Shown piece after piece: positions 21,051 to 32,648 of a stretch of 64,000 nt of DNA (its first letter is position 1; each line of letters opens with the position of its first letter). The notes below the pieces were generated by a model. That model did not search any database, had not been told where the DNA came from, and saw nothing but the letters and a program-made list of their open reading frames with translations. The position numbers and the translations under genes are program-made. This stretch comes from Yersinia massiliensis CCUG 53443 (lineage in GTDB: Bacteria > Pseudomonadota > Gammaproteobacteria > Enterobacterales > Enterobacteriaceae). Where the stretch lies: assembly GCF_000312485.1 (NCBI RefSeq), contig NZ_HE997643.1:610806-674805 (forward strand). Direction: 5' to 3'.

Positions 21051-21387
21051 ATTCCCCTCAATGCAACGCACAGATCGCTAAAAGATTCCGCACATAAAGT
21101 TAAACTATCAGCATTTAATTCCGCACGAACGATCATCGCCAGTCGGAATCCTCCTAAACACATTCATTCACACCTATTATCTGGACGTTTAGTCCATTTG
21201 TCTTATTGCTAGGCCAAAGCACATTGTGCAGACTCCACCTGTCTACTGAGTCAAGACGGCGAGTCACGCACGCCGTACTCCAGTAATAAGAGGGGCAATC
21301 CTCAGTACTGGACGCTGCCAGATTTCCATTTCTCACATTGGAATCCTGGGGCAGAAGATGCGTGATAACACTTTAGGAGGTTTTCCT

Positions 21388-21927
21388 GTGAACAAATCAA
21401 TGTTAGCAGGTGTAGGTATCGGTATTGCAGCCGCTCTGGGAATTGCCGCTGTCGCCAGTATGAATGTTTTTTCTGGCGCACCACAATATGCGCAAGTTCT
21501 GACCGCGACACCGATTAAAGAGACGATTAAAACGCCTCGTCAAGAATGTCGTAATGTCACGGTCACTCACCGTAAACCAGTACAAGACGAGAACCAAATC
21601 GCTGGTTCAGTGCTTGGGGCTGTCGCGGGTGGGGTACTTGGTCATCAGGTCGGTGGTGGGCGAGGTAAAGACATTGCAACAGTCGCAGGTGCGTTGGCTG
21701 GAGGCTATGCCGGTAACCGTGTACAAAGTAATATGCAGGAAAATGATACCTATACGACCACCCAACAACGTTGCCAAACTGTTTACGATAAGTCACAGAA
21801 AATGTTGGGATATGACGTAACCTACAAAATTGGCGATCAGCAGGGAAAAATTCGTATGGATCGTGATCCAGGTACGCAGATCCCAATCGATAAAAATGGT
21901 CAACTGATGCTGAACAACCAAGCATAA
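21388..21927 (+). CDS. ycfJ: YcfJ, glycine-zipper membrane protein
   Basis: 179-residue protein with an N-terminal membrane segment (about residues 4-26) and a central glycine-zipper (GSVLGAVAGGVLGHQVGGG, with further GxxxG repeats to about residue 110), followed by a soluble C-terminal domain. Function is not established. I chose GTG 21388 because TAGGAGG lies 8 bases upstream and the length then equals E. coli YcfJ; an in-frame ATG at 21358 lacks a ribosome site. Confidence 0.93.
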   Translation: MNKSMLAGVGIGIAAALGIAAVASMNVFSGAPQYAQVLTATPIKETIKTPRQECRNVTVTHRKPVQDENQIAGSVLGAVAGGVLGHQVGGGRGKDIATVAGALAGGYAGNRVQSNMQENDTYTTTQQRCQTVYDKSQKMLGYDVTYKIGDQQGKIRMDRDPGTQIPIDKNGQLMLNNQA

Positions 21928-22049
21928 TACAAAATCCGTTGTCCAAGACCTTGTTCCAAGAACCCGCGATTTAGTGTTAATTCTGATCGCTTAACATCAT
22001 GTTTACTCAACATAATGAGTATAACGGTTAAGCGAGTGGCACTAACATT

Positions 22050-22083
22050 AACGCGGGTTTCTCATTGCTGAAAAACCCGCGTT
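22050..22083. terminator. Bidirectional terminator between ycfJ and mfd
   Basis: Eleven-base perfect arms AACGCGGGTTT / AAACCCGCGTT with a 12-base loop, T-rich on either side, between convergent genes. Confidence 0.85.
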
Positions 22084-22111
22084 AGTTTTGCTGAAAATAT
22101 GAATGAATTGA

Positions 22112-25100
22112 TTAGGCTATGCGATGCTGTTCAAACGCGGACAGCAATTCACTGATAAATTTCAATCTCTGCGCTCGGTCAGTTAAATCCTGCATAAACT
22201 TCAACTTGGTAGGCCCTTCCAGTCGATATATTTTAGGTTGGCGCTGTAGCAAACCAATCAGATAAACGGGGTCGACCTTGTTCTTATCGCTAAACTCGAT
22301 AAAACCACCGCGCTCATTGCCCTCAATTCGCTTAATGCCCAATTTCAGCGCTTGCTGACGCAGTTCGGCGGTTTGTAGCAGATAGCGGGCTGCGTCTGGT
22401 AACTTACCAAAGCGATCGATAAGTTCCACTTTTAACTCATCGAGTTCTGTTTCATTACGTGCACTAGCAATGCGTTTATAGAATGAAAGCCGGACATTTA
22501 CATCAGGAATGAAATCATCGGGCAGCAGCACAGGCATGCGCATTTCGATTTCTGTCTGGTTGCTGGTGAGATCTTCCAGAGACGGTTCTCTGCCTTCTTT
22601 CAGCGCATCAACAGCGTTCTCCAGCAGCTCCATGTATAACGAGAAACCAATGGTGGTCAACTGGCCGCTCTGGTCTTCGCCAAGCAACTCGCCCGCACCG
22701 CGAATCTCGAGGTCATGAGTGGCTAACGCAAAGCCAGCACCGAGATCTTCCAGTGAGGCAATCGCCTCCAACCGTTTTTTGGCATCGGTTGTCATGGCTT
22801 TCGGATTCGGCGTTAACAGGTAAGCATAAGCTTGGTGATGTGAACGCCCAACACGGCCTCGCAATTGGTGAAGTTGTGCCAGACCAAAATGATCAGCACG
22901 TTCAATGATAATGGTATTGGCACTTGGTATGTCGATACCGGTTTCAATAATCGTGGTGCAGACCAGAACGTTAAAGCGCTGATGATGGAAATCATTCATC
23001 ACGCGCTCCAAATCCCTTTCACGCATCTGACCGTGACCAATTGCAATACGGGCCTCTGGCACCAACTCAGCTAGTCGCTGGCTGGCTTTCTCGATGTTTT
23101 CCACGTCGTTATACAGGTAATAAACCTGACCACCACGCAGGATTTCACGCAAAATGGCTTCTCGTATCACCAAGCTATCGTACTCGCGTACAAAGGTTTT
23201 CACCGCCAGACGGCGCGCCGGTGGCGTGGCAATAATCGACAAATCGCGCATGCCACTCATGGCCATATTCAGAGTGCGTGGGATAGGGGTCGCGGTGAGC
23301 GTCAAAATATCCACATCGGCACGCATCGCTTTGATACGTTCTTTATGACGCACACCAAAGCGGTGTTCTTCATCGACAATTAACAGGCCGAGGTCTTGCC
23401 AGCGGAGGTCGCTTTGCAACAGCTTGTGAGTCCCGATAATAATATCGACTTTCCCTTCGGCGGCTTGCTCCAGCACCAACTGTTGCTCTTTAGCACTACG
23501 GAAGCGAGACATCATCTCGATGCGCACCGGCCAAGTAGCGAAACGGTCACGGAAGTTATCGAAGTGCTGTTGAGCGAGTAGGGTGGTCGGTACCAAGACG
23601 GCAACCTGCTTATTATTGGCTACAGCAAGGAAAGCGGCCCGCATTGCCACTTCGGTTTTACCGAAACCAACGTCACCACACACTAATCTATCCATGGCTA
23701 ATGGTTGGCACATATCGCTGATAACGGCGTGAATAGCCTGCTCTTGATCGGGCGTGGTTTCAAAGGGGAAACTTTGGCAGAACAGCTGATATTGTTCTCG
23801 GTCGAGTTTAAATTTAAAACCGGATTTAGCAGCGCGTTGCGCGTAAATATCCAGCAACTCAGCCGCCACGTCACGCACTTTTTCAGCCGCTTTTTGCCGT
23901 GCACGGCTCCACGCGTCCCCGCCCAGCTTATGCAGAGGGGCATTTTCATCTGCGCCGCCAGAATAACGGCTGATCAGGTGCAGGGAGGAGACAGGTACAT
24001 AGAGCTTATCTTCACCAGCATAGGTCAAAATCAGGTATTCGGCTTTGATGCCACCCGCTTCAAGAGTTGTTAAGCCCAGATAACGCCCTACACCGTGTTC
24101 CAAATGGACCACTGGCTGACCAGGACGCAACTCTGCCAGATTGCGGATCAGCGTATCGGTATTAATCGTGCGGCGGTTATCTTGCCGGCGGCGGCTAACG
24201 CGCTCCCCGAGTAAGTCGCTTTCACAAATTAGCGCTAACTTTTTATCTGTATCAAGGAAGCCGCGTTCAGCAGCCCCGATCATCAAATAGTGTCCCGGTG
24301 CACTGGCTTGCGATAATTCAGTTATTAAAGTTGGGCTGATTTTTATCCGCGCAAGGAGGTCTTGCAACGTTTCTCGCCGCCCCTCACTTTCCACGGAGAA
24401 TACAATGCTGCCGCTGAATGCCTCGATAAAGCGGCGCAGGTTATCCAACGGAGCCTTTTGCTGTGCTTGAACCGACAGGTCAGGCAGTGCCTGATAATGC
24501 AGATTAGTATTGGCCGCTTTGGCAGGGACTTCATTGGTTTTAAATTGGACCCGTGGCCACTCTTTTAGCTCGCTGAACAGCGAATCCACTCGTAACCAGA
24601 GCGTTTCGGGGGCGAGCAACGGGCGCATTGGGTCAATGCGGCGGCTTTCAAATCGCTGATTCACATCCAGCCAAAAACGCTCGGCTGAACTTTCTAGCGA
24701 GCCGGTATTCACTAATAACGTATTTTCGGGCAGGTAGCTGAAAAGTGAAGGCAATGGCTGGCTAAAAAACAGCGGTTGCCAATATTCAATACCGGCGGGC
24801 CAAATGCCTTTGCTGACTTGCTGATAAACATGTTCCGCATCACGGCGGACATCGAACTGCTCACGCCATTGACTGCGAAACAACTCAATAGCAGCTTTAT
24901 CAATGGGAAATTCATGAGCGGGCAGTAAGTTGATTTGCTCAACTTCGGTCAATGTGCGCTGGGTATCAACATCAAATATACGCAGGCTATCAATATCATC
25001 ATCAAAAAAATCAATTCGATAGGGCTCTTCGCTGCCCATCGGATAAAGATCCAATAACGCGCCACGGGTAGCGAATTCACCGTGTTCCATGACCTGATCC

Positions 25101-25558
25101 ACACTGCGATAACCAGCCTGCTCAAGCTGCGCACGTAATTTATCCCGTGACAGATGTTGGCCTTTTTTCATCACCAATGCGTGTCCATGCAGGAATTCAT
25201 GGGGGCATACCCGTTGCATCAAGGTATTAATCGGGAGAATAATAACCCCACGTTCCATAGTAGGAAGATGGTAAAGGCAGGACAGACGGGCCGAAATAAT
25301 ATCCTGATGCGGTGAAAAACTGTCGTAAGGCAGAGTTTCCCAATCAGAGAGGGTATTCACCGGCCAAGGCGAGAATTGTTGGATCTCATCACGTAGCCGC
25401 AGCGCCGTTTGCATATCGGGAGTAATTAACATTACTGGGCCGTTATGGCGCTCAATGATTTCCGCACATTCGACCGCGCAGGCAGAGCCGGTCAACTGAC
25501 CTAACTGACGGGTATCGCCACGTCGTTCAGGTAGTGAATAACGATATTGTTGGGACAT
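22112..25558 (-). CDS. mfd: Transcription-repair coupling factor Mfd
   Basis: ATP-driven translocase that removes RNA polymerase stalled at lesions and recruits UvrA. The 1148-residue protein has the UvrB-like N-terminal domain, an RNA polymerase interaction domain (VVHLEHGVGRYLGL, about residue 480), and an SF2 helicase core with GDVGFGKTE (about residue 630) and the DEEHRFG box, then GRVGRSHHQAYAYLL and a C-terminal TRCF domain. Length equals E. coli. Confidence 0.98.
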   Translation of the reverse strand: MSQQYRYSLPERRGDTRQLGQLTGSACAVECAEIIERHNGPVMLITPDMQTALRLRDEIQQFSPWPVNTLSDWETLPYDSFSPHQDIISARLSCLYHLPTMERGVIILPINTLMQRVCPHEFLHGHALVMKKGQHLSRDKLRAQLEQAGYRSVDQVMEHGEFATRGALLDLYPMGSEEPYRIDFFDDDIDSLRIFDVDTQRTLTEVEQINLLPAHEFPIDKAAIELFRSQWREQFDVRRDAEHVYQQVSKGIWPAGIEYWQPLFFSQPLPSLFSYLPENTLLVNTGSLESSAERFWLDVNQRFESRRIDPMRPLLAPETLWLRVDSLFSELKEWPRVQFKTNEVPAKAANTNLHYQALPDLSVQAQQKAPLDNLRRFIEAFSGSIVFSVESEGRRETLQDLLARIKISPTLITELSQASAPGHYLMIGAAERGFLDTDKKLALICESDLLGERVSRRRQDNRRTINTDTLIRNLAELRPGQPVVHLEHGVGRYLGLTTLEAGGIKAEYLILTYAGEDKLYVPVSSLHLISRYSGGADENAPLHKLGGDAWSRARQKAAEKVRDVAAELLDIYAQRAAKSGFKFKLDREQYQLFCQSFPFETTPDQEQAIHAVISDMCQPLAMDRLVCGDVGFGKTEVAMRAAFLAVANNKQVAVLVPTTLLAQQHFDNFRDRFATWPVRIEMMSRFRSAKEQQLVLEQAAEGKVDIIIGTHKLLQSDLRWQDLGLLIVDEEHRFGVRHKERIKAMRADVDILTLTATPIPRTLNMAMSGMRDLSIIATPPARRLAVKTFVREYDSLVIREAILREILRGGQVYYLYNDVENIEKASQRLAELVPEARIAIGHGQMRERDLERVMNDFHHQRFNVLVCTTIIETGIDIPSANTIIIERADHFGLAQLHQLRGRVGRSHHQAYAYLLTPNPKAMTTDAKKRLEAIASLEDLGAGFALATHDLEIRGAGELLGEDQSGQLTTIGFSLYMELLENAVDALKEGREPSLEDLTSNQTEIEMRMPVLLPDDFIPDVNVRLSFYKRIASARNETELDELKVELIDRFGKLPDAARYLLQTAELRQQALKLGIKRIEGNERGGFIEFSDKNKVDPVYLIGLLQRQPKIYRLEGPTKLKFMQDLTDRAQRLKFISELLSAFEQHRIA

Positions 25559-25754
25559 AAGCAGTTAAACAGTCTCTTTATCAGGACAAATTATCTCGGC
25601 GGCTATCCTAGCACGTGAACGCGCATAGCCACAGATTGGTGCTCTTTTTTGGAATAAAAGCCGGAGATATAGGCGGTTAATGGTTCCATAAAGCGGTAGT
25701 ACCCTTTATTATCCTCGATCACTTTGCTTTAGCAACAGGATCTAAACAGATTTC

Positions 25755-26957
25755 ATGTATCAACCTGTCGCACTATTTATCGGCCTGCGTTATATGCGCG
25801 GGCGTGCATCTGACCGATTCGGTCGGTTCGTTTCGTGGCTTTCAACCATTGGCATCACTTTGGGAGTGATGGCATTGATTACAGTATTATCTGTGATGAA
25901 TGGTTTTGAGCGTGATTTGCAAAATAATATTTTGGGGCTGATGCCACAGGCGCTCATCACCACACCGCAAGGCTCACTCGATCCAAATAAAATACCGGCT
26001 TCCTCCCTGAAGTCATTGACGGGGGTGACCGATATTGTGCCGCTGACCACCGCTGATGTGGTGCTGCAGAGTGCGCGTAATCTGGCCGCAGGGGTGATGT
26101 TGGGCATTGATCCCTCGCAGCGCGAACCCTTAGCCGATTATTTGGTGAACGTGCACCTAAAGGATTTGCAACCCGGTAGCTACAATATGATCCTCGGTGA
26201 AAAGCTGGCGGGTCAGTTAGGGATTAAGCGTGGCGAAACCCTGCGTTTGATGGTGCCGAGTGCCAGCCAATTTACCCCAATGGGGCGCATCCCAAGCCAG
26301 CGATTGTTTAATGTCATCGGCACATTCGCCGCTGAGAGTGAAGTTGATGGCTATCAAATACTGGTTAACCAGCAGGATGCGTCACGTCTAATGCGTTATC
26401 CTGCCGGTAATATTACAGGCTGGCGCTTATTCCTTTCACAGCCGCTGTCAGTTGATAGCCTGAGCCAACAAACCCTGCCGGAAGGCACGGTGTGGAAAGA
26501 TTGGCGTGAACGTAAAGGTGAACTGTTCCAAGCCGTACGGATGGAAAAGAATATGATGGGGTTGCTGCTTAGCCTGATTATCGCCGTTGCGGCCTTTAAT
26601 ATCATCACCTCGCTGGGCCTGCTGGTCATGGAGAAACAGGGAGAGGTGGCGATTCTGCAGACACAAGGATTAAGTCGCCGCCAAATTATGCTGATATTTA
26701 TGGTGCAGGGGGCGACGGCGGGAGTCATTGGTGCTTTGCTGGGGGCTGGGTTGGGTATTTTACTGGCTAGCCAATTGAACACGATTATCCCCGTGCTCGG
26801 ATTATTGATTGATGGGGCCACGTTGCCGGTGGAAATTAACCCTGTTCAAGTCACCATTATTGCCCTATCGGCGATGGCGATTGCATTACTGTCCACGCTC
26901 TATCCTTCTTGGCGCGCTGCCGCCGCACAACCTGCTGAGGCTTTACGCTATGAGTAA
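25755..26957 (+). CDS. lolC: Lipoprotein-releasing complex permease LolC
   Basis: Inner-membrane MacB/FtsX-type permease of LolCDE, which extracts outer-membrane lipoproteins and hands them to LolA. It is 400 residues with one N-terminal helix, a large periplasmic domain and three C-terminal helices. [21 protein letters not shown] and [10 protein letters not shown] are family blocks. Its end overlaps lolD by 8 bases. Confidence 0.96.
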   Translation: MYQPVALFIGLRYMRGRASDRFGRFVSWLSTIGITLGVMALITVLSVMNGFERDLQNNILGLMPQALITTPQGSLDPNKIPASSLKSLTGVTDIVPLTTADVVLQSARNLAAGVMLGIDPSQREPLADYLVNVHLKDLQPGSYNMILGEKLAGQLGIKRGETLRLMVPSASQFTPMGRIPSQRLFNVIGTFAAESEVDGYQILVNQQDASRLMRYPAGNITGWRLFLSQPLSVDSLSQQTLPEGTVWKDWRERKGELFQAVRMEKNMMGLLLSLIIAVAAFNIITSLGLLVMEKQGEVAILQTQGLSRRQIMLIFMVQGATAGVIGALLGAGLGILLASQLNTIIPVLGLLIDGATLPVEINPVQVTIIALSAMAIALLSTLYPSWRAAAAQPAEALRYE

Positions 26958-27651
26958 TCATCCTTTATTACAGTGTTTAAACTTGTGCAAACGCTATCAG
27001 GAAGGCCAACTGCATACTGATGTTCTCAGCAATGTGTCATTCACTATCGAGTCGGGCGAACTGATGGCGATTGTCGGGAGTTCCGGTTCGGGGAAAAGTA
27101 CCTTACTGCATTTGTTGGGCGGTTTAGATACCCCAACCTCCGGCGAAGTGATTTATCAGGGGCGCTCGCTGAATCAGCTCTCTTCTACGGCGAAAGCTGA
27201 ACTGCGTAACCGCGAATTAGGGTTTATCTATCAATTCCACCATTTATTGCCTGATTTTACTGCACTCGAAAATGTGGCGATGCCACTGCTTATCGGCGGT
27301 GCTAAACCGGCAGAAGCGCAGGATAAAGCCCGTGAAATGTTAGTGGCTGTAGGGCTGGAAAAACGCAGCAAGCATCGCCCATCTGAATTATCTGGCGGTG
27401 AACGTCAACGTGTGGCGATTGCCCGTTCGCTGGTCAATAATCCGTCGCTAGTGCTGGCAGATGAACCGACAGGGAATCTGGACCAACGTAATGCGGATAG
27501 CATCTTTAATTTACTGGGTGAATTGAATGTGCGTCAGGGGACGGCATTTTTGGTGGTTACCCACGACCTACAGTTGGCAAAACGCATGAGCCGTCAGCTA
27601 GAAATGCGTGATGGTCAGTTACAGCAGCACTTAACGCTGGTGGGGGCTTAG
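26950..27651 (+). CDS. lolD: Lipoprotein-releasing ATPase LolD
   Basis: ABC ATPase of LolCDE. Walker A is [10 protein letters not shown], the ABC signature is [14 protein letters not shown] and Walker B is [13 protein letters not shown] chose ATG 26950, overlapping the lolC stop, which gives 233 residues as in E. coli; the frame is open further upstream inside lolC but that part is an out-of-frame shadow. Confidence 0.97.
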   Translation: MSNHPLLQCLNLCKRYQEGQLHTDVLSNVSFTIESGELMAIVGSSGSGKSTLLHLLGGLDTPTSGEVIYQGRSLNQLSSTAKAELRNRELGFIYQFHHLLPDFTALENVAMPLLIGGAKPAEAQDKAREMLVAVGLEKRSKHRPSELSGGERQRVAIARSLVNNPSLVLADEPTGNLDQRNADSIFNLLGELNVRQGTAFLVVTHDLQLAKRMSRQLEMRDGQLQQHLTLVGA

Positions 27652-27653
27652 TG

Positions 27654-28901
27654 ATGGGCGCTTTGCCACTTTCACTCTTAATCGGTTTACGTTTTAGCCG
27701 TGGCCGCCGCCGTGGCGGCATGGTGTCGTTAATTTCGGTTATCTCGACGCTGGGTATCGCTTTAGGGGTCGCGGTATTGATCGTCGGTCTAAGTGCCATG
27801 AACGGCTTCGAACGTGAATTGAAAAACCGTATTTTAGCCGTCGTTCCGCATGGCGAAATTGCTGCCGTTAATCAACCCTTTGCTGAATGGCCGCAAGCTC
27901 TCGAGCGTATTGAAAAAGTCCCTGGTATCGTGGCAGCCGCCCCATATATCAATTTCACTGGGTTGATTGAAAATGCCACGCAACTGCGGGCGGTACAGGT
28001 CAAAGGGGTCGATCCTAAAGCCGAACAACGTCTTAGCGCATTACCTAGCTTCGTTGCTGACCACGCGTGGGATAATTTCAACGCTGGGCAGCAACAGATT
28101 ATTTTGGGGAAAGGCTTAGCAGATGCTTTGGGCGTGAAACAAGGCTCTTGGCTGACAGTGATGATCCCCAATAGCGATCCAGAGTTGAAATTACTGCAAC
28201 CTAAGCGGATTCGTTTACAAGTCGCTGGGGTTTTCCAACTCAGTGGCCAACTTGATCACAGCTTGGCACTGGTGCCTTTGGCTGATGCGCAGCAATATCT
28301 TGATATGGGCGACAGCGTGACAGGCATCGCCATCAAGGTTAATGATGTTTACAACGCCAATAAACTGGTGCGCGATGCCGGTGAGGTGAGCAATGCCTAT
28401 GTCTATATCAGCAGTTGGATTGGGACTTATGGCTATATGTACCGAGACATCCAGATGATCCGCACTATCATGTACTTAGCGATGGTATTGGTGATTGGTG
28501 TTGCCAGTTTCAATATCGTGTCCACGTTGGTCATGGCGGTGAAAGATAAAAGTAGCGATATTGCGGTATTACGGACATTAGGCGCTAAAGACCGCCTGAT
28601 CCGTGCCATCTTCATTTGGTATGGCTTACTGGCTGGGCTTATTGGCAGTATTAGCGGGGTTGTGGTTGGGGTGATTATTTCGCTGCAATTAACCTCTATT
28701 ATTCGTGGGCTAGAAACGCTGATTGGGCATCAATTTTTATCGGGTGATATCTACTTCATCGATTTTCTACCCTCAGAGCTGCATTGGTTTGATGTGGCCT
28801 GCGTGTTGGCAACGGCGTTGGTGTTGAGTTTGATTGCCAGTTGGTATCCCGCTCGCCGTGCTAGCCGTATTGATCCAGCGCGAGTATTGAGCGGGCAATG
28901 A
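27654..28901 (+). CDS. lolE: Lipoprotein-releasing complex permease LolE
   Basis: Second permease of LolCDE, about 415 residues, homologous to Lol[22 protein letters not shown] at the first helix, a periplasmic domain, and C-terminal helices with [14 protein letters not shown] 27654 is preferred; a GTG at 27651 overlapping the lolD stop would add one residue. A hairpin without a T-run (GCGACTGA / TCAGTCGC, 28922-28941) follows the gene. Confidence 0.96.
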   Translation: MGALPLSLLIGLRFSRGRRRGGMVSLISVISTLGIALGVAVLIVGLSAMNGFERELKNRILAVVPHGEIAAVNQPFAEWPQALERIEKVPGIVAAAPYINFTGLIENATQLRAVQVKGVDPKAEQRLSALPSFVADHAWDNFNAGQQQIILGKGLADALGVKQGSWLTVMIPNSDPELKLLQPKRIRLQVAGVFQLSGQLDHSLALVPLADAQQYLDMGDSVTGIAIKVNDVYNANKLVRDAGEVSNAYVYISSWIGTYGYMYRDIQMIRTIMYLAMVLVIGVASFNIVSTLVMAVKDKSSDIAVLRTLGAKDRLIRAIFIWYGLLAGLIGSISGVVVGVIISLQLTSIIRGLETLIGHQFLSGDIYFIDFLPSELHWFDVACVLATALVLSLIASWYPARRASRIDPARVLSGQ

Positions 28902-29060
28902 TACTGCCCATTATGCGATAAGCGACTGATGTGTCAGTCGCCTCCGCTGGACTCAGGCTGTGGCAAGTCGTTGGCTGAAAAATACATAACTAAAAGATAG
29001 AATTCGCGCCGTTGCCGCCTGCCTGCAACGTAATGATTTAGGGTATATAAGGACAACTTT

Positions 29061-29975
29061 ATGTATTACGGTTTTGATATGGGCGGCACCAAGATTGAGT
29101 TGGGCATTTTTGATGCCAACTTGCAACGAATCTGGCATAAACGAGTCCCTACACCGCGTGAAGACTACCAACAACTACTCCAAACATTGCAGAGTCTAAC
29201 GCTAGAAGCAGATGCTTATTGCGGTGCTACCGGCAGTGTCGGTATTGGCATCCCTGGGTTACCCAATGCAGATGATGGCACAGTTTTTACCGCCAATGTC
29301 CCCGCAGCAATGGGACAATTGCTGCAAGGTGACCTGTCTAAATTGATTGGGCGCGACGTTCGAATTGATAACGATGCCAACTGTTTTGCTTTGTCCGAAG
29401 CTTGGGATCCTGAATTTCGTGCTTACCCAACCGTTCTAGGGCTGATTCTTGGCACCGGCGTAGGGGGGGGCTTGATAGTCAATGGCAGTATCGTTAGCGG
29501 GCGAAACCATATCACCGGTGAATTCGGTCACTTCCGCTTACCTGTCGACGCACTGGATATCTTGGGTGCGGACATTCCACGCGTGCCTTGTGGTTGCGGC
29601 CATCATGGCTGCATCGAAAATTATATTTCGGGTCGTGGTTTTGAATGGATGTATCAGCACTTCAACCAACAATCCTTGCCAGCGACTGAGATTATCATCA
29701 ATTATAATGCTGGCGAACCTAACGCTGTCGCACATGTAGAGCGTTTTATGGATGTGCTAGCCGTGTGTTTGGGTAATTTATTGACTATGCTAGACCCCCA
29801 TTTGGTGGTGATCGGTGGTGGGCTGTCGAATTTTGGCAAGATATACGAAGAGTTGCCCAAGCGCTTACCACAACACTTATTACGAGTGGCGCGGCTGCCG
29901 CGCATTGAAAAAGCGCGTTATGGCGATGCTGGTGGTGTGCGCGGGGCGGCATTTTTGCATTTGAATGACCAATAG
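29061..29975 (+). CDS. nagK: N-acetyl-D-glucosamine kinase NagK
   Basis: ROK-family sugar kinase that phosphorylates GlcNAc released during murein recycling. [10 protein letters not shown] is the phosphate loop, [12 protein letters not shown] the second ATP motif, and [12 protein letters not shown] the ROK zinc-binding cluster. 304 residues. AAGGACAA precedes ATG 29061. Functionally it complements NagZ encoded 11 kb away. Confidence 0.95.
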   Translation: MYYGFDMGGTKIELGIFDANLQRIWHKRVPTPREDYQQLLQTLQSLTLEADAYCGATGSVGIGIPGLPNADDGTVFTANVPAAMGQLLQGDLSKLIGRDVRIDNDANCFALSEAWDPEFRAYPTVLGLILGTGVGGGLIVNGSIVSGRNHITGEFGHFRLPVDALDILGADIPRVPCGCGHHGCIENYISGRGFEWMYQHFNQQSLPATEIIINYNAGEPNAVAHVERFMDVLAVCLGNLLTMLDPHLVVIGGGLSNFGKIYEELPKRLPQHLLRVARLPRIEKARYGDAGGVRGAAFLHLNDQ

Positions 29976-30149
29976 TATTTATCTTTGGCTGAGTAATCGT
30001 CGTTTCAAACTATAACAATAGCCAAACCAATTGATGTCGCAGGCCAGTCAATAAGCCCGAATAACTGACATAAATTAGTGATTCGATAGTTAGCGTCGCT
30101 GGCAATTCAGTCGCATCAAATGGGAAGGCTATAGAAGAGGCAAGAAGTT

Positions 30150-30986
30150 ATGCGCATTCGCCATCGGCTATGTCGGTTTCGCAAGAATAAGCATTTGCGG
30201 CATCAACGTTTTCGCTCCCGTATTTTTCATCGGGACAGCGCCGCGATCTCAGAAATGAAAAAGCCCTTCGTGGTTGTCCTGACTGGCGCAGGTATCTCGG
30301 CTGAATCTGGCATTCGTACTTTCCGCGCCGCAGATGGTTTATGGGAAGAACATCTGGTGGAAGATGTTGCCACGCCAGAGGGATATCGTCGTGACCCTGA
30401 ATTAGTCCAAGCCTTTTATAATGCGCGTCGCCGTCAGTTACAACAACCAGACATTGCCCCCAATGCGGCTCACTTCGCACTGGCAGATCTAGAGGCTGCG
30501 CTCGGTGATAACTTTGTTTTAGTGACTCAAAATATCGATAACTTGCATGAAAGAGCAGGTAGTAAGCGAGTCATTCATATGCATGGCGAGCTGCTGAAAG
30601 TCCGTTGTACACAGTCTGGACAAGTATTGGACTGGCCAGGTGACCTTTCTGCTGATGAACGGTGTCATTGCTGCCAATTCCCTTCACCGCTGCGACCGCA
30701 CATTGTTTGGTTCGGTGAAATGCCGATGGGGATGGATGAAATTTATCAAGCGCTCGCTGAAGCTGATTTCTTTATCTCGATCGGTACCTCAGGGCATGTC
30801 TATCCCGCCGCAGGTTTTGTTCATGAATCCAGCCTGCATGGTGCTCATACCGTCGAGTTGAATCTGGAACCTAGCCAAGTAGAAAGCCAGTTTGATGAAA
30901 AGCACTATGGATTGGCGAGTCAGGTTGTTCCAGAGTATGTGCGTGAATTTTTGACGGTCAGAGGAGATGATCCTCAAGGCGACTAA
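30150..30986 (+). CDS. cobB: NAD-dependent protein deacylase CobB
   Basis: Class III sirtuin that removes acetyl and succinyl groups from lysines. [14 protein letters not shown] begins at residue 46, [12 protein letters not shown] and [11 protein letters not shown] carry the catalytic region, and four Cys near CHCC bind zinc. The basic N-terminal extension (residues 1-35) matches the long isoform known from E. coli and Salmonella; a second in-frame ATG at 30255 would give the short form. 278 residues. Confidence 0.96.
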   Translation: MRIRHRLCRFRKNKHLRHQRFRSRIFHRDSAAISEMKKPFVVVLTGAGISAESGIRTFRAADGLWEEHLVEDVATPEGYRRDPELVQAFYNARRRQLQQPDIAPNAAHFALADLEAALGDNFVLVTQNIDNLHERAGSKRVIHMHGELLKVRCTQSGQVLDWPGDLSADERCHCCQFPSPLRPHIVWFGEMPMGMDEIYQALAEADFFISIGTSGHVYPAAGFVHESSLHGAHTVELNLEPSQVESQFDEKHYGLASQVVPEYVREFLTVRGDDPQGD

Positions 30987-31292
30987 TGGTTCTTAGCAGT
31001 AGCCTGCTAAATCAAAGCCGCGCCATATTTGGCGCGGACGGCCTGTCCTAACCGTTCTCGGTCGGGGCATCGTGTTTGTCAGCAGTCTGATGTATTCGCT
31101 GATTTGAATCACTCGTTGGTGTTAGCTCATTGTGGCTTCAAGATGTCACCACAGGTTGATAGATGAATCAACCAGTGGTTTTTCCAGTCACCGCCTTTAT
31201 TCTGGCTTAAGTTTGTCTAAAACTGACCTGACGCAATATTTGATCGTGATCACTTCCCCATAATGATAATCACTATTATGAGGGTGGGAACC
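30987..31292 (+). promoter_or_regulatory. cobB-pepT gap with FNR-like and Fur-like sites
   Basis: Two small hairpins follow cobB: TTAGCAG / CTGCTAA (30992-31010) and CCGCGCCA / TGGCGCGG (31018-31037). At 31240-31253 TTGATCGTGATCAC matches the FNR consensus except for the last base; pepT is FNR-activated in Salmonella. At 31259-31277 CATAATGATAATCACTATT matches 16 of 19 positions of the Fur consensus, just before the pepT ribosome site. Both are predictions. Confidence 0.6.
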
Positions 31293-32528
31293 ATGGACAA
31301 ATTACTCGACCGCTTTTTCAACTATGTTTCTTTTGATACACAAGCAAAAGCCAATGTAAAATCCGTGCCGAGCACTGAAGGACAGCGCAAGCTTGCTCAG
31401 GCATTATTCCATGAGTTGCAAACGCTTGGTTTTTCTCAGGTTAGTTTGAGCGACCATGGCTGTGTCATGGCTACATTGCCTGCTAATGTCTCATGGCCAG
31501 TCCCCACTATTGGGTTTATTGCCCATCTTGATACTTCACCTGATTTCTCAGGTAAAAATGTCAATCCGCAGATTTTAGAAAATTACCGTGGCGGTGATGT
31601 TGCCTTGGGGATCGGCGACGAAGTTTTATCACCGGTAATGTTCCCGATACTGCATCAGCTACTCGGGCATACATTGATTACCACGGATGGAAAGACCTTG
31701 TTAGGTGCGGATGATAAAGCGGGCATAGCCGAAATTATCACTGCAATGGTGCGCTTAAAAAATAGTAATGTTCCTCACGGGGATATTCGTATTGCGTTCA
31801 CGCCGGATGAAGAAGTGGGCAAAGGTGCGCGATTCTTTAATGTGGCTGAATTCGGTGCTCAATGGGCTTATACCGTTGATGGTGGCGGTGTAGGGGAGTT
31901 AGAGTACGAGAACTTTAATGCGGCATCCGTGACGATTAAAATTGTTGGTAACAATGTTCATCCAGGTAGTGCGAAAGGGGTTATGGTCAATGCATTGTCG
32001 CTGGCAACCCGTTTCCATCAAGAACTACCAGCAAGTGAAACACCGGAATGTACTGAAGGCTATGAAGGTTTTTATCATCTGCAAAGTATTAAAGGCACCG
32101 TCGAGCGTGCGGAGATGCACTATATCGTACGAGATTTCAGCCGCGATGGTTTCGAAGCGCGGAAGAAGAATATGGTGGATATTGCTAAGCGGGTAGGTAA
32201 AGGCTTACACCGTGATTGCTACATCGAGATCATTATGGATGATAGCTATTACAACATGCGTGAACATATCATCAAGTATCCGCATATTATTGAGTTAGCC
32301 CAACAGGCAATGCGCGATTGTGATATCACCCCGATTATGAAACCGATTCGCGGTGGCACAGATGGTGCCCAATTATCCTTCCTTGGGCTACCTTGCCCGA
32401 ATATCTTTACTGGCGGTTATAACTATCACGGTAAGCATGAGTTTATTACTCTGGAAGGGATGGAGAAAGCCATCTCCGTTATCATGCGAATCGCTGAGTT
32501 GACGGCTAAACGGGCTAACAAGGCATAA
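31293..32528 (+). CDS. pepT: Peptidase T
   Basis: Zinc aminotripeptidase of family M20[11 protein letters not shown] and the bridging [11 protein letters not shown], then [10 protein letters not shown] (catalytic Glu), [11 protein letters not shown] and a final His in NYHGKHEF are visible. I chose ATG 31293 ([17 protein letters not shown]), which matches E. coli; an in-frame ATG at 31263 lies inside the Fur-like sequence. 411 residues. A bidirectional terminator follows. Confidence 0.96.
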   Translation: MDKLLDRFFNYVSFDTQAKANVKSVPSTEGQRKLAQALFHELQTLGFSQVSLSDHGCVMATLPANVSWPVPTIGFIAHLDTSPDFSGKNVNPQILENYRGGDVALGIGDEVLSPVMFPILHQLLGHTLITTDGKTLLGADDKAGIAEIITAMVRLKNSNVPHGDIRIAFTPDEEVGKGARFFNVAEFGAQWAYTVDGGGVGELEYENFNAASVTIKIVGNNVHPGSAKGVMVNALSLATRFHQELPASETPECTEGYEGFYHLQSIKGTVERAEMHYIVRDFSRDGFEARKKNMVDIAKRVGKGLHRDCYIEIIMDDSYYNMREHIIKYPHIIELAQQAMRDCDITPIMKPIRGGTDGAQLSFLGLPCPNIFTGGYNYHGKHEFITLEGMEKAISVIMRIAELTAKRANKA

Positions 32529-32586
32529 GTGGTGCGCTGATGCATTAAGTTGCGAATGAATAAAGAAGCATGCAATACGCGAACTA

Positions 32587-32611
32587 AAACGCCCCATAAA
32601 GTGGGGCGTTT
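32587..32611. terminator. Bidirectional terminator between pepT and roxA
   Basis: Perfect 10-bp arms AAACGCCCCA / TGGGGCGTTT with a TAAAG loop, between convergent genes. Confidence 0.9.
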
Positions 32612-32648
32612 GTGCGTCATAAGTTGTAAAGATTCATTGTTTCAGCGA

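Noticed and set aside
26809-26949. Upstream extension of lolD
   Set aside because: It is an out-of-frame reading of the lolC 3' end; the family start is at 26950.
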